Shown: one piece after another, positions 1-10,224 of the stretch
Layout of the letters: each line of letters starts with the position of its first letter
How positions within the stretch are numbered: the first letter of the stretch is position 1
NCBI GenBank assembly: GCA_012845835.1
Contig: JABAKD010000030.1
Location: 15,887,710-15,951,709 of the forward strand
Source of the DNA: Undaria pinnatifida
Taxonomy: Eukaryota; Sar; Phaeophyceae; Laminariales; Alariaceae
Direction of reading: 5' to 3'
Length of the DNA: 64,000 nucleotides
Program-made: the position numbers and the translations under genes
The notes under the pieces: generated by a model
The model's database searches: none
The model's input: only the letters and a program-made list of their open reading frames with translations
Told to the model about the DNA's origin: nothing

Positions 1-110
1 TCTAAAGGTCCCAGGAGCTCACAAGAAACGCCAATTTGGACGATTGAACTCCTTGACAAAGTGTATCCAACCGTTCTATGTAATGTAATAGGCCCAATGA
101 TACGACCACA
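1..110 (-). repeat. LTR remnant, left copy (3' LTR of minus-strand fossil)
   Basis: Imperfect direct repeat of 4,262-4,388. Shared words include GAGCTCACAAGAAACG, TTGAACTC and TTCTATGTAA. It may extend past the start of the window, so its true length is unknown. Confidence 0.6.
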
Positions 111-3100
111 GCGGTACAGCACCCTCCGAAAGCCCACTCCGGGAGCTACCAACCACAAGCCGGCTGAAACCGAGTAGCTTTGATAAACATAGCTGTCTGT
201 ACCATCGGCCAGGTTCACCTCGACCTAAGTTCTACCACGTTTACTGACCGTGAACAACGGTTCCGCAGCCGCGTCATCACGAATGCATCCTCAAGCAAGC
301 CACGCACCACTAGTCACATTTCCAACTGCGCATGTACCTTGTTGAAACCCAGACCACATAAGGAATGTGTACTCCAGCACAAAAGCCACCCCTGATAAGG
401 TAAGCATCGACCCCGGATGTGCTCTGTCCACACAGAGCATCGGCGATAAACCGCCAGCTGTGGCGACGTCAGGTGCAATCAGCGCCCGGTGCAGAAATTC
501 CAAGCCAGAAAAAAACTCGAAACTCAACATTTTGATCGAACCAAAAGCCAGCAATTCAAAATTCGGGATTCCCCCAAACCGCAATATGATCACATACGCA
601 GCCCATACCGCTGTCCGCGATGGCAACGCTGCCGGTCTACTTGACCGTCGGAACCTGGGTGATAAAACTCCCCGAAAACTTGTCACTTGCATCAGGGAAC
701 ATCATCACGGAGAATCCTGGCTTTAGGTGATTCAGAAGCACCACTTCGCTCACCCGTAGTCACACAGCATCCCACGCGGAAGCACGCTCGTCCGTCTACT
801 CGCATCTACCTACAACACGGCGCGCCGCCACGCGCTTGGTGCGCCGTGTGTTGCACAGGCACTCCTCGAGAAACCCGCGGAACGGCGCCTCTTACTGCGC
901 GAGCTCAGGCAGAGACGTTCGCATCCGGTTGATGGCTTGAAATAACTGCATGAGCTCGCCGACGGTTTCTGGCCGACGCAACTCCCCTAGTTCCTGGGTG
1001 CGCTCGGGGTCGTGGCTCACTGTCTGTCCGTGTAGAGGATTTTCCCACACCACTTGATTTCCTTTAGAAAATAAAACGGCCTTGTGTGCTGCAGCAAAAA
1101 GCCCACGCTCCAGCCGGCGATTTAAAACTGCCAACTGTCGCTTCAAAAGTATCTCGGGAGTCTTTCCCCCAGATCACGCTGTGGTCCACCCACACCAAAC
1201 ATATCTTGTACAGGATGTACCCATCCCAAACATCCCCCATTGTCGCCTGGTAATATCCGGTAGCGTTCAGCACCCTTGTGGGAACACGACTCTGTGTGAA
1301 CAACCCCTTCGTAGTGACCATGGTGAGCATCTCCTGGGCATCCTCACTCAGAGGCACCTGTCAGTAGCCTTGCAGCATTCATAGTGTGCACTATGCGGTC
1401 GCGCCCGAGAAAAGAGACGCGTTGTCTTCCAGGTCTGGCATGGGCATAGCTGCCGGTTCGATCGTGTCGTTGACGGCCCGATAGTCGGCGGCCATGCGGT
1501 AAGAGTTAGGTCCCTTGGGAATTGCCATCACCACGCTAGCTTAGATCTCCTGCGCGTTCCAAACCACTATTCCGGCTGTTTCCAAGTTGGCCACGTGTTC
1601 GTGCAGCCAAGCCGCCTTGGTTGGCGGGGATGCACGCGGCTTCGCCCGCACCGCCCTTGCACTGATTGAAGCCGCACCGTCATGGGCTCTACGCGTGCAA
1701 GTGGATCGCCCAACACTGCCCGACGGAACACATCAAGATGGGTGCGAAAAACGATGTCGCGCATCATACTTGCACATACCGTCGGTAAGCCATGGTCAAC
1801 AGCGTCATCGACCGCCGTCTCCAACGCGCTCATACGATCGTGCATCTCCACCTCGGATCCTTGAACATCATGGGTCGTTGGGACAGCAGCGTCAGTGCTA
1901 CCTCATCCTCCACGTCACCTGACGCAACGCCGCCTGACGCAACGCCGCCTGACGCAACGCCGCCCGCAGCACAGCACCAGCGTTGGGCTCGCCGACAGCA
2001 ATAGCTGTAAACTCCATCCCAGAGTCTTTTCGACACCCGTGTGCCTTCAGTACAGATGCCTTTGGCTGCGCCATGACGTCGATGCCGAGTTTGTCCCTCA
2101 ATGTTTTCTGCCCGATGATAACCACATCGACTTCCCCGGGAGCACGATAAACGGCATAGTGTAAGCCGGACTGGTCCCCATGGAGTTTCGATCGTTACGT
2201 GGAGCGGACACGATTGCGTCTCAATATCACACCCCTGGCCTAACGACGTCACCACACGGGCAGTGGCCAACAAACGCCTGCGTTAACGGTGTTTGGGTCA
2301 TTTCCGGTTGCCCTGCAGGGCCTTCACCAGCTCCTCCGATATAGCTGTAGACTAGAACATCAGCACCTTAATCTCAGCAGCCGCGGAAGCACCGGGAACC
2401 ACGAGGCGCTCCGGGACATGCTGCGTCAGCGCCTCCAAGTGCGGTTCGGTCTCCACCGTATCCATGCTCGTATATCCACTTCCACCTGGCTGTAAGAGAC
2501 CGAGACACGTGCGTATCAAATGGTTCTAGTGTCACTACATGACTGCTGCCACGCGGGCGCCGGCAGCTGTACCGGAATGGAGTGAAGAACTGGCCCTATA
2601 TTATGTGGCCCAGCGCTCCGAGGCACCTGGTGCTGCACCGTCTCGGTGATTCCATAGTCCACTGGTCCATCCTTTCCCGCGGCACGGGAATGTACACGTA
2701 GTCGTCGTCATTCCGCCTAGATGGTTCAGGCCCAGCAGGTTCGGTATCCGTAACCACCGCCTTGAGGCGGTCTTGTACCCACTAGCTCGAAAGGTGGCAG
2801 TCGCGGGGGCCATCCCGGTTGTCTTGCTCCGGCTATGCAGAGCGGGACCGCTTGGGGACTGCTGCTGCTGTATAGTCTAGAGGTCTGGTCTTGGCTGTGG
2901 CTATGGGCGCCTTTCCCCGCCCTGCCCTGCTGGCTTTGGGGGCAGTCTAACTGCTTGTGGCCTTGCTTGCCACACCCAAAGCACTCCTTGTTGCCGTATC
3001 GACGGTTCAACTCTGCTTTCACAACAGCAGCTTTGGCTTTCTCGCGTGAGTCGTGCCCGTCAGTAGTGCTTCGCTGAGGCTTGGTCCCCGCAGCAGCCAT

Positions 3101-3722
3101 CGACCTAGAGTCACGCCGTTTTGCTGTTTGCCGACGTTCAGCATCACTGGCCTCAATTACAGCTGTGTCCCGTTGCTGCTTGGCAAAAATGTTGAACAAC
3201 GCGTCAGGGTCACGCATTACGAGATCGAAACGCATATTTTTCTCCAGCTTGCGGCGGAACTCAAATGTGGCTCGATTACCACCGCTATTGCTTCAACCAG
3301 CACCTTGCCATGCTTTAGCGTGTACTGCCGACCGTCGGGCCTCGCCACCTCCGTGAGCCCGCCGTCAGCAAGGTATTTCCGCAAGGCACGTTTTTGCATA
3401 AACACCCTGCTATCTACTGGCACGCTCGCATCCATATTCAGCACACAGAATATGTGGCGGCGGAAATCCTCATCACTCATCTGCTGTACATCAACGCCAG
3501 CAAACGTTTTCAGCCCTTGCATTAGCTCCTTCTCGGACAGGTCGACCCAGGGCTTGATATCGTAGAACTCGTCAGCCACCATCATTCGGATCGCCGAATG
3601 TACCAGGTCTCGCCTCCTCGCAAGTGCCCGGTCTCCTCCATCTTAGTTTGTGATATGCATCTGCTGCTCATACTCCGAGAAGGCAACAAGAAATTCACGC
3701 ATATCTTCGAAGGTAACAACAT

Positions 3723-3972
3723 CACCTGCCCAACCTAGGCGGTCTATCACCCCCGATCGTCACATTGATTTCCGGCTTCATCCGGCCGCCGGCTCGGCCT
3801 CCACCTCTCGGGTTGCCCCAGCTTGCAGAGTGGACTCCGTCAGCGCCCACCTGCCCAACCTAGGCGGTCTATCACCCCCGATCGTCACATTGATTTCCGG
3901 CTTCATCCGGCCGCCGGCTCGGCCTCCACCTCTCGGGTTGCCCCAGCTTGCAGAGTGGACTCCGTCAGCGCC
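3723..3972. repeat. Tandem duplication of a 125-bp block
   Basis: The block beginning CACCTGCCCAACCTAGGCGG occurs at 3,723 and again at 3,848, and the two copies are nearly identical. It lies in the leader/gag side of the fossil element. The near-identity implies a duplication much younger than the element. Confidence 0.85.
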
Positions 3973-4261
3973 CTGCGCTCGTGCTCCCCTTGCTGCTGTA
4001 GGGTCTTCCATTGCGTTCGGCTGGTGTCTCACACCAGCACCCAAAACAGTGTCCGAAAAGCAAATTGGTCACGTTTTGGGCAGTAAGCAGAACTTACCCA
4101 ACTCAACTGAATTGTACCGTTTAGCGCGACCGCGGGCCCGGTGGTATCAGCTCCGAGGACTCTCCCTCCTAGGCTCGGGGTGCGTTTTTCCACAGTGCAA
4201 TAGTTCGTTCGATATCACACGGACAAGTGACATGCCATCGTCGATGGACCTTCCGGTTCGT

Positions 4262-4388
4262 ATCTCAAGGTCTTAGAGCTCACAAGAAACGACAATAAAT
4301 AACGGCAATTGAACTCACTGACAAAATATATCCAATCATTCTATGTAAGATAAAATGCCCAAAGATACGACGGTGAGGCAAATAAATA
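4262..4388 (-). repeat. LTR remnant, right copy (5' LTR of minus-strand fossil)
   Basis: Partner of 1-110 in the same orientation. The two copies are clearly diverged, which points to an old insertion. At under 130 bp it would be very short for a Ty3/Gypsy LTR. Confidence 0.6.
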
Positions 4389-4424
4389 AAAGAAGAAACA
4401 CGATTAGACTAGTCTATAGTAGTA

Positions 4425-4610
4425 GCAGACCCTAGGAACTGACTAAATACAGACGGCATTGGCCTCATAGGGGGTATAAAGTGCATCAAAGGCACTGGGG
4501 GGAGAACGCAACCTCGTGAGGCGAATATGTGAGGGCAGCGTTACGCTAACTTGTGCCGCCTGTTGGAAGGCCCACAAGCTTCAGGAATACAATGGCCAGG
4601 TATTTACCCT
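4425..4610 (-). mobile_element. RTE-like LINE fragment (3' UTR only)
   Basis: This is the reverse complement of the 3' UTR seen after the LINE coding regions at 6,620-6,820 and 51,000-51,180. Shared features are the CCTAGGAACTGACTAAA, GGCATTGG and GGGGGGAGAACGCAAC blocks and the distal CAAGCTTCA/ATGGCCA block. No coding sequence is retained. Confidence 0.7.
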
Positions 4611-5892
4611 GCTGAAGTACCTGATAGTATGCTTGATTGAGTCGTCGGCAGTGCGAAGATTACGACGGAAACACCGGATGAAACACAACTATGCTCACCA
4701 TTAGTCTAGTCTATGCTCAAAGTCTAAAAACTCAATCCCATTGAGAGGTAGAAGAGCAGATCTTCTCTCTCTTTCTGCCTTGTACGTTTGCGGAATTGCC
4801 GCCAAAGTCTGCAGCAACAAATCGCGAACGTTGCAACAGTTTCATCTTCACACCAGAACCGTACGATTCTTGGGGAGACAAATCACGTATTTTTCCTGTT
4901 CTCCCATTTTCCCCATTTTTCTGTGTTTGGCGCGTGAGCAGGCGAGCAAGAAGTTCCTGAAGCTCCGCATGAAACATGGTTGGTGCTGGTGCGGTTATTA
5001 TCTTTTTCTCGTGTGCATCGTTGAGGGTATTGCACTCTTCGGTGTACCCTGTTTCACAGTCAGTCGTCTGTGACAACATAATTTATACCAGGTATCTCTC
5101 TAGGATGATTCAGAGCGGACTCTGGGTGTGCTGATCTGATATCGTTGGGTAGAAAGAACGAAGACAATACACACGTGGATGGCCGAGTGTGCCAAGTTCA
5201 CAACGGATATATATATATATGCGAAGACAGAACAAAGAACATGCCCACGGCAGGGGGTCTCCAATATGCGCAGAGCAATAATGCTCTATGTCGTTGTCCT
5301 ATAGAGCAGTAACTACTGTTGCAACTCCGCATTCACATACACAACATAATACGTGCATATGAATGTATAATACTACGGGAGAGCTTCAATCGCCGCACGC
5401 ATTACATGATGAAAAACAATTCGAAAATGTAAAACATTCTACACACTTCATGTCAGAAGTGATGTAAGTAGCAGTGTGTGTATGTGTGTGTGTGTGTGTT
5501 CTTCACATTAAACCGTTCTTCTACTCGTCGAGCAGTGAATGGAGCTGGTGGAGTCTTGGGCTAGGGCCTTCGCGCTGTCAACACTCTGCACAAAATGAAC
5601 GGCGCCCATGATTGATTTCACAAACAAGTTGAATCCACTCTAAGACCAACTACCATGAGAAATATTTAAAGCGATCATTTTTCTCTTTTGACAGAGATAT
5701 CCGACGCCAAATATAAAACCCATTTCACTACGAATGGGTCCAGAAACCGTCGTTATTTATTTTTGGATTCAGAAAAAAGGCCAGAAATCTCTGGTGATTT
5801 CTGAGCCCAGAAACAACAACCCTTCCAACCTCTCAGAACTGGGATTATTTGACTTTTGGGTCCTACCTCGTACCATGTATCACATGTCACCA
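4611..5892. other. No gene recognised; short GT and TA repeats
   Basis: I see no protein family here. Contents are a short (AT)n run near 5,209-5,220 and a (GT)n run at about 5,477-5,501. The open frames near 4,740-5,080 overlap on both strands and match nothing I know. Confidence 0.6.
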
Positions 5893-5967
5893 CTGCCATA
5901 TTTTTTTCCAATTGACTTGCGTCTGTCGTGCGTATGCGTAGTAATAGGTACTAGGTGTAATATATAG
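5893..5967 (+). mobile_element. LINE 3'-tail scrap
   Basis: It resembles the sequence that follows the pyrimidine tract in the LINE 3' region (7,022-7,085 and 51,331-51,400), with the CCAATTGACTTGCGTCTGTC and GTGCGTATGCGTAGTA blocks. It sits directly upstream of the next LINE copy, so two copies are joined head to tail. Confidence 0.6.
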
Positions 5968-6825
5968 ACTTGCTGTACGGTTGCATGACGTGGAGCCCGA
6001 AGAAGCCTGACTATGACAGGCTACGGCGGGTTCACCACTCCATGCTCCTCCGATGCCTCGGATGGCGGAAACGGAAGCGCGACGACCACACCCTATCGTA
6101 CGCCGACGCGCTTGCCCAGACAGATTCCGAGAGCGTTGAGGCGATAGTGCGCAAACGGAGGATTTTGTTTGCGGAATTCGTGGCACGTATAGGGGAGGAG
6201 CGTCTGCCACAGAGGGCGATGTTTGGGGAGTTTGTTGGGGGTAAGGGCTACTCAGGGGGGCAAGAGAACGACTGAATGGATCATCTGAAGGAGGATATTA
6301 TGTCGGTCTTTGGAATGAAATTCGAAGGATGGCGAAAGTCTGCTCAGAAGGCTGGCAGATGGTTTCGACGAGTAGAGGAAGGAGCCGGGTTGTTTATGCG
6401 GAATTGGCATGAAACGGAGAGACGCAAAGCTGCAGAGCGACGCGCAAAGGCTGCGGCAGCGGCATCCACCGTTGGCGTCTCTAAGCGGCCGGGGGGAGGG
6501 GGAAGGGGGGGGCGCGGGGAGAGGACTGGGGGAAGGGGGGGGCGCGGGGAGGGGACTGGGGGAGGGGGGGAGGGGGGAGGGGGAAAGGGAGGAAGGGGGG
6601 AGGGGGGGGAAGGGGGAGCGTCATGCCCAAGAGACTGAAGTCTGTGTTTGGCCATCATCGTATTGAAAATTGTGGGCCTTCGAATGGCCGTCACAAGATA
6701 GCATAAGACCGCCCTGACTTCTTCGCCATGTTGCGTTCTCTCCCAGGTGTCATTGATGATGGACGTGATACCCTCTGTAATCCCAATGCCATCCTTAGCC
6801 AGTTCCTAGGGTCTGCTAGTATGAT

Positions 6826-7026
6826 ATTTTTCTTTTCTTTTTCTTTTTCTTTTTCTTTTTGTTTTTTCTTACTTCTTTTCTTCTTTTTTCCTTGCTTCCT
6901 TGTCTCGTCTTTTCTTCCTTTTTCTTGTCTTTTTCTTCTCTTGTTGCCTTTTTCGTTTTGTTTCGTTTTTCTTCTCTTTTCTTTCCTTTCCTTTATCTTC
7001 TTTCTTTTCTTTGTTTCTCTTCTCTA
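6826..7026 (+). repeat. Polypyrimidine tract in LINE 3' region
   Basis: About 200 nt of almost pure T/C, starting with a (TTTTC)n run. Equivalent tracts occur in the other two coding LINE copies (51,175-51,335, and as purines at 24,165-24,290), so it belongs to the element. The long open frames here are artefacts of composition. Confidence 0.8.
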
Positions 7027-7245
7027 ATTGACTTACGCCTGTCGTGCATTGTGCGTAGTGATACATACTACGTGTAAGATATACGTGGTAGTCTTCCTTG
7101 GATGGCAATCGGAATACTTGGTTTCTCCAGGCATGAGTAGTGAGACGTATGCACCGGCCTGGACCCGGCACATCGTAGACTGACTCCCGATTTCACTTTT
7201 ATATGTTTCTGCTGGAGGCATGAATTGCGTCAGCTCTGACAAAAT

Positions 7246-7345
7246 ACACACCAGCTGTGAGGTCGAAGATTTTGTCGAAACTCATCTTTTAAAAACTGTG
7301 TGTGATACTCCGATCGCGCGTATTACGGGTTGTGTGTCCTCTTTT
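7246..7345 (-). repeat. GRX repeat fragment nested in LINE 3' end
   Basis: It carries the GRX terminal block (CAGCTGTGAGGTCGAAGATT ... ACTCCGATCGCGCG ... GGGTTGTGTGTCCTC). The LINE copies at 15,495 and 51,550 read from GCGTCAGCT to TGCGT with only a few bases between them, so this block is an insertion. GRX is written on the plus strand in its C-rich orientation, which makes this copy minus. Confidence 0.75.
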
Positions 7346-7391
7346 TGCGTGTACCACCTTGGGTTGTGTGTGCTTCTCATCTGGGGTATTC

Positions 7392-7850
7392 TGTTACGGT
7401 TACATTGTTACGGTTGATAGGAGTTGCACTTTTGGGAATGCGTTAGTCCCAATAGGTACTAGCAGTATGGTCCGTCTTGCGGGGTCCCCGTCTGGGAGCG
7501 ACTGGTTCCTCGCCTCCCTCTGCCCTGTACTTCTTTGCTTGCCCTGAGTTAGCAATAATCCATAAAGCGAATACCGTATCCACGACCGGAGACCTTCTAC
7601 TCCTTCTCGCAAGCCACCTTCAAGGCTTACACTACTGCTGTTCAGGCTCAACCACCGAACTCGGTACCGATCGGGAGGCTGCTATCATCTGGTCGGTAGC
7701 AGTGCTTTGTAGGCTGGGTCCCTCTGGCACCTTCGTCTCTGTACAATGCACACAAGACCTAGGGTCCTGCCGCATGAATGGCTAGAGACCACTCAGACCC
7801 ACATAGACATCTCGGCTCCGCCTCTATCCCTAGCCTCCCCTTCCGTAATA
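7392..7850 (+). mobile_element. Solo LTR of the 33,581-43,862 element family
   Basis: Starts TGTTACGG, ends CCGTAATA, and is closely similar to the 421-bp LTRs at 33,581 and 43,442. It is longer (459 bp) because of an extra internal block. A 4-bp target duplication, ATTC, flanks it (7,388-7,391 and 7,851-7,854). The uninterrupted site GGGTATTCCT is present in the related LINE ends at about 15,560 and 51,610, which fixes both boundaries. No internal element sequence remains, consistent with LTR-LTR recombination. Confidence 0.93.
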
Positions 7851-7945
7851 ATTCCTCAGCTCCAGAATGACTGGAGCCTGTCCTGTGACCACGGACTTGA
7901 TTATGCGAGTTGATGTGAGAACAACAACAACAACAACAACAACAT

Positions 7946-8774
7946 ATAGATACTGCTGTAGCTGGAATGATGCCTGTCTGCTGTACACGTCACCCACCAC
8001 CCACAACAAAGAATCACAAACACACCTACGACAGCATACCGAGTTTGTTTCGTGCGAGAGAGAGCTTCGTCCTCACACAAACGCTACAGCAGCAGCACCA
8101 CTACCATCGAAACCACCGCAGACACACCACAGCAGCGGCACAGCGGCAGCTTAGCAGCAGACACAGCAGCAGAGGCGGTGGTGACCTAACGTCGCCGGCG
8201 ACAGTGTACGTTCCAGATTGTAAAAAATAAAGGCAAACGGCAAAACAAGACCTGCCAATTAAACATAAAACTACTTTCCAAAAATTAGAAGCCATAATGG
8301 ACGCCTCTTATTTCTGATTCAGTTATTATTTCTGAAGCCTGAAAACTACAAAAATAATCGCCAGAAATAGTCGCAAAATATTTATATATATATATATTTT
8401 AAGATTAGGTCAAATATCATGTGTGTACAACGCCCCCTGCTAAGAATGTTAGTAAATGATACGCGGTGTGTTGACCTATTCATACTTTGGTGGTTCCACT
8501 TCGGTCTTATCCTTGCTGTTCTCCCGTCATCACATGTATGTATTTAGACTATTGAGGTCCTGCGTCTCGATACCTGCGGTCTCCTCCCCAATACGGCACA
8601 TCTTTGCCCTTTCTCCTGATTAATTACGACACGACGGGGGCCGTATGTATGTTTGGCCGATATCATACGTCAGGATTTTCACCGGTTTTTTTTGTGGCAC
8701 TACGTGTGACGTTGACCATCCATAACAACGCATATTAATGGACGTGCAACAATGCGTCGCCCATCCATAGAGCC
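7946..8774. other. No gene recognised
   Basis: A CAG/ACC-rich stretch (about 8,080-8,200) is followed by an A/T-rich stretch with a (TA)n run near 8,380. No protein family or RNA is recognised. Confidence 0.55.
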
Positions 8775-9082
8775 GGTCGCCCCGGTGACGTATCAGGTTA
8801 TCCTCGAGCCTGGTATAGGTCAGTTTCGTGAGCTCGAACCTCGCCGAGTGCATACTCGTATAAATTCGTTGGAACTTTTTCTTGTGCACAAATTGACTTG
8901 CGGAAAGCGCGAGAGCGTGAGTTAGCAGCACTCGATATAAAATCGACGAGCAGTGGGATTGCTGAACCCTATGCGCGATAAAAATTGAAGGCAAGAACCG
9001 GGGGGGAGAAGGGACGACACCTGTAACCACGGCTTGCCCAGAAGCTGAAAAATAGGAATGTGCGACAAAAAAAAAAAAAAAA
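8775..9082 (+). mobile_element. tRNA-derived SINE, full-length copy A
   Basis: The head has an RNA polymerase III box A-like sequence (GGTGACGTATCAGG, 8,784-8,797) and a box B-like sequence (GAGCTCGAACC, 8,830-8,840). A conserved body follows, with words such as TTGACTTGCGGAAAGCGCGA and GACGAGCAGTGGGATTGCTG. It ends in a 16-nt A run (9,067-9,082). Length is 308 bp. Further copies or fragments lie at 10,079, 11,297, 12,399 and 44,945 (minus). The copy at 44,945 has better boxes (GTGGCGTATCAGG and GAGTTCGAGCC), so the family was once transcribable by Pol III. Confidence 0.85.
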
Positions 9083-9339
9083 TGTACCATGCCCCGTTCT
9101 TCGGTAGGTATAGGCGATTGCACAACTATCAGCACACAATGAATTCCATGTGCACCTAATCAATACTTCGGCAAGTATAGTCCAGTGTATAGTCTAGTGT
9201 ATAGTCTAGTGTGTAGTGTAGTGTATAGCCAACTGTCAGTATGACGGCTGGGTGGGGTGTGTCTGTCTCCTTCTGAGATCCCTCCCTAAGGGGAACCGAT
9301 AGAACTCTGTATACGACGTACGCAGCTGGTTAGAATTTG
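9083..9339. other. Short spacer with a TAGTCTAGTGTA repeat
   Basis: Positions 9,178-9,230 hold four or so copies of a 15-nt unit close to GTGTATAGTCTA. Nothing else is recognised. Confidence 0.6.
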
Positions 9340-10066
9340 AAAATATAAATACTCTCCAGCTGTGAGATCAAATATTTTGTCGAAACTCATCTATTTGAAA
9401 GCTGTGTGTGATACAACGACCGCGCGTATTGCGGGTTGTGTGTCCTCATTTAGGATATAGGTCGGCGACTCCCCTTGCAACTACAGTGTAGCTATCAGGT
9501 TCAACAGGGTGATGTTAGGCAGTCTGTGCGCGGGAACTATTAAACCCGTTTCTGAGGGGGAAAAAATCTGACAGCTGTGGAAGGAAATGCATCAGCTTAT
9601 CAAGTGAATACTGTTAGTCGAATAACCGTTCGTTGAGGGGAGGGCGGAATTTTGAAGGGCGTGGGGGGCTGATTTCGATCAAAAGGGGGGTGAGAGGGGG
9701 GTAGGGGGGGGACAGAACGGGTGGGGCCGGTCAATTTGTGCGTGGAAACTATAAATCCTTCTAGTGGGGAAGAGGGGGGGAAATGTGCCGAGGGTGGGCG
9801 GGGGGCGGGGGGGGAGGGCTTTAGGTCGCATAGATGTAGGGGTTTGCTATACGCGTGGTGCTAGGGCTAGGCGATGGTGCGGGTGGTGGGGAAGGAGGGG
9901 GCGTTTGAGGCGGGGGGGGGGGGGTGGGGCGGGTGGGGGGAAAAGCAGCGCCATGGATGGCTCTAGATGGAACGATAATGAGGTGATATCCAGTGCGTGA
10001 AGTGTTTATTACTTAGGCGGATTTCGATACTGGGTGGGGCGTTTGAGCAAGGGGGAGCGAGAGAAA
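9340..10066 (-). repeat. GRX dispersed repeat, copy a
   Basis: On the plus strand this copy is G-rich, the complement of most others. It runs from the CTCCAGCTGTGAGATC terminal block through GTCGGCGACTCCCCTTGCAA, TCAACAGGGTGATGTTA, AATGCATCAG, several G tracts and GGTCGCATAGATGTAGGGGT to the GGATTTCGATA and GGGGCGTTTGAGCAAG blocks. It is oriented head to head with copy b and separated from it by a SINE fragment. No coding potential is credible. Confidence 0.85.
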
Positions 10067-10078
10067 AAAATATACTAT

Positions 10079-10220
10079 TAGAGTTAGCAACTCTCGATGA
10101 AAATCGACGAGCAGTGGGATTGCTGGACCCTATGCGCGATAAAAAATCCAAGGCAAAAACCGGAGGGACGAAGCCTGTGACCGCGTCTTGCCCAGCTGGA
10201 AAGTAGATGTTTGTGAAAAA
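10079..10220 (+). mobile_element. tRNA-derived SINE, 5'-truncated copy D
   Basis: Matches the body and 3' end of copy A (GACGAGCAGTGGGATTGCTG, CCTATGCGCGATAAAA, CTGGAAAGTAGA) but lacks the tRNA-like head. It lies at the centre of the inverted GRX pair. Confidence 0.8.
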
Positions 10221-10224
10221 TATA

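Larger units (their letters stand above)
1..4388 (-). mobile_element. Decayed Ty3/Gypsy-like LTR retrotransposon (fossil)
   Basis: Read on the minus strand, the order is gag then protease then reverse transcriptase, as in Ty3/Gypsy elements. Gag-like sequence lies at roughly 2,600-3,600 and has a CCHC zinc knuckle (CFGCGKQGHKQLDC). A retropepsin-like piece lies near 1,900-2,250. An RT piece lies near 1,060-1,560, with MLQGYWQVPL and a WVD-containing palm region like those of oomycete and algal Gypsy elements. No RNase H or integrase is recognisable. Short direct repeats of about 110-125 bp lie at both ends (about 1-110 and 4,262-4,388), share the word GAGCTCACAAGAAACG, and look like LTR remnants; the left one may continue beyond the window. 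The element carries many breaks and is clearly dead and old. Family placement rests on protein motifs read by eye. Confidence 0.75.
5968..7945 (+). mobile_element. 5'-truncated RTE-like LINE copy with nested insertions
   Basis: It retains only the end of the LINE ORF. The frame starting at 5,970 continues the conserved C-terminal region (LRRVHHSMLLRCLGWRKRKR, then DDHTLSYADALAQT), with an in-frame TGA at about 6,273-6,275 before the frame continues to about 6,638. A Gly/Arg-rich, G-tract tail follows at 6,480-6,620, then about 200 bp of 3' UTR, a polypyrimidine tract (6,826-7,026), a distal 3' region and an (AAC)n tail at about 7,919-7,944. The distal region is interrupted by a GRX fragment (about 7,246-7,345) and a solo LTR (7,392-7,850). 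It matches the longer copy at 47,050-51,693 along its whole length outside those insertions. Confidence 0.85.

Noticed and set aside
6728-7171. Hydrophobic Phe/Leu/Ser-rich frames resembling membrane proteins
   Set aside because: They lie on the LINE's polypyrimidine tract; composition alone explains them.
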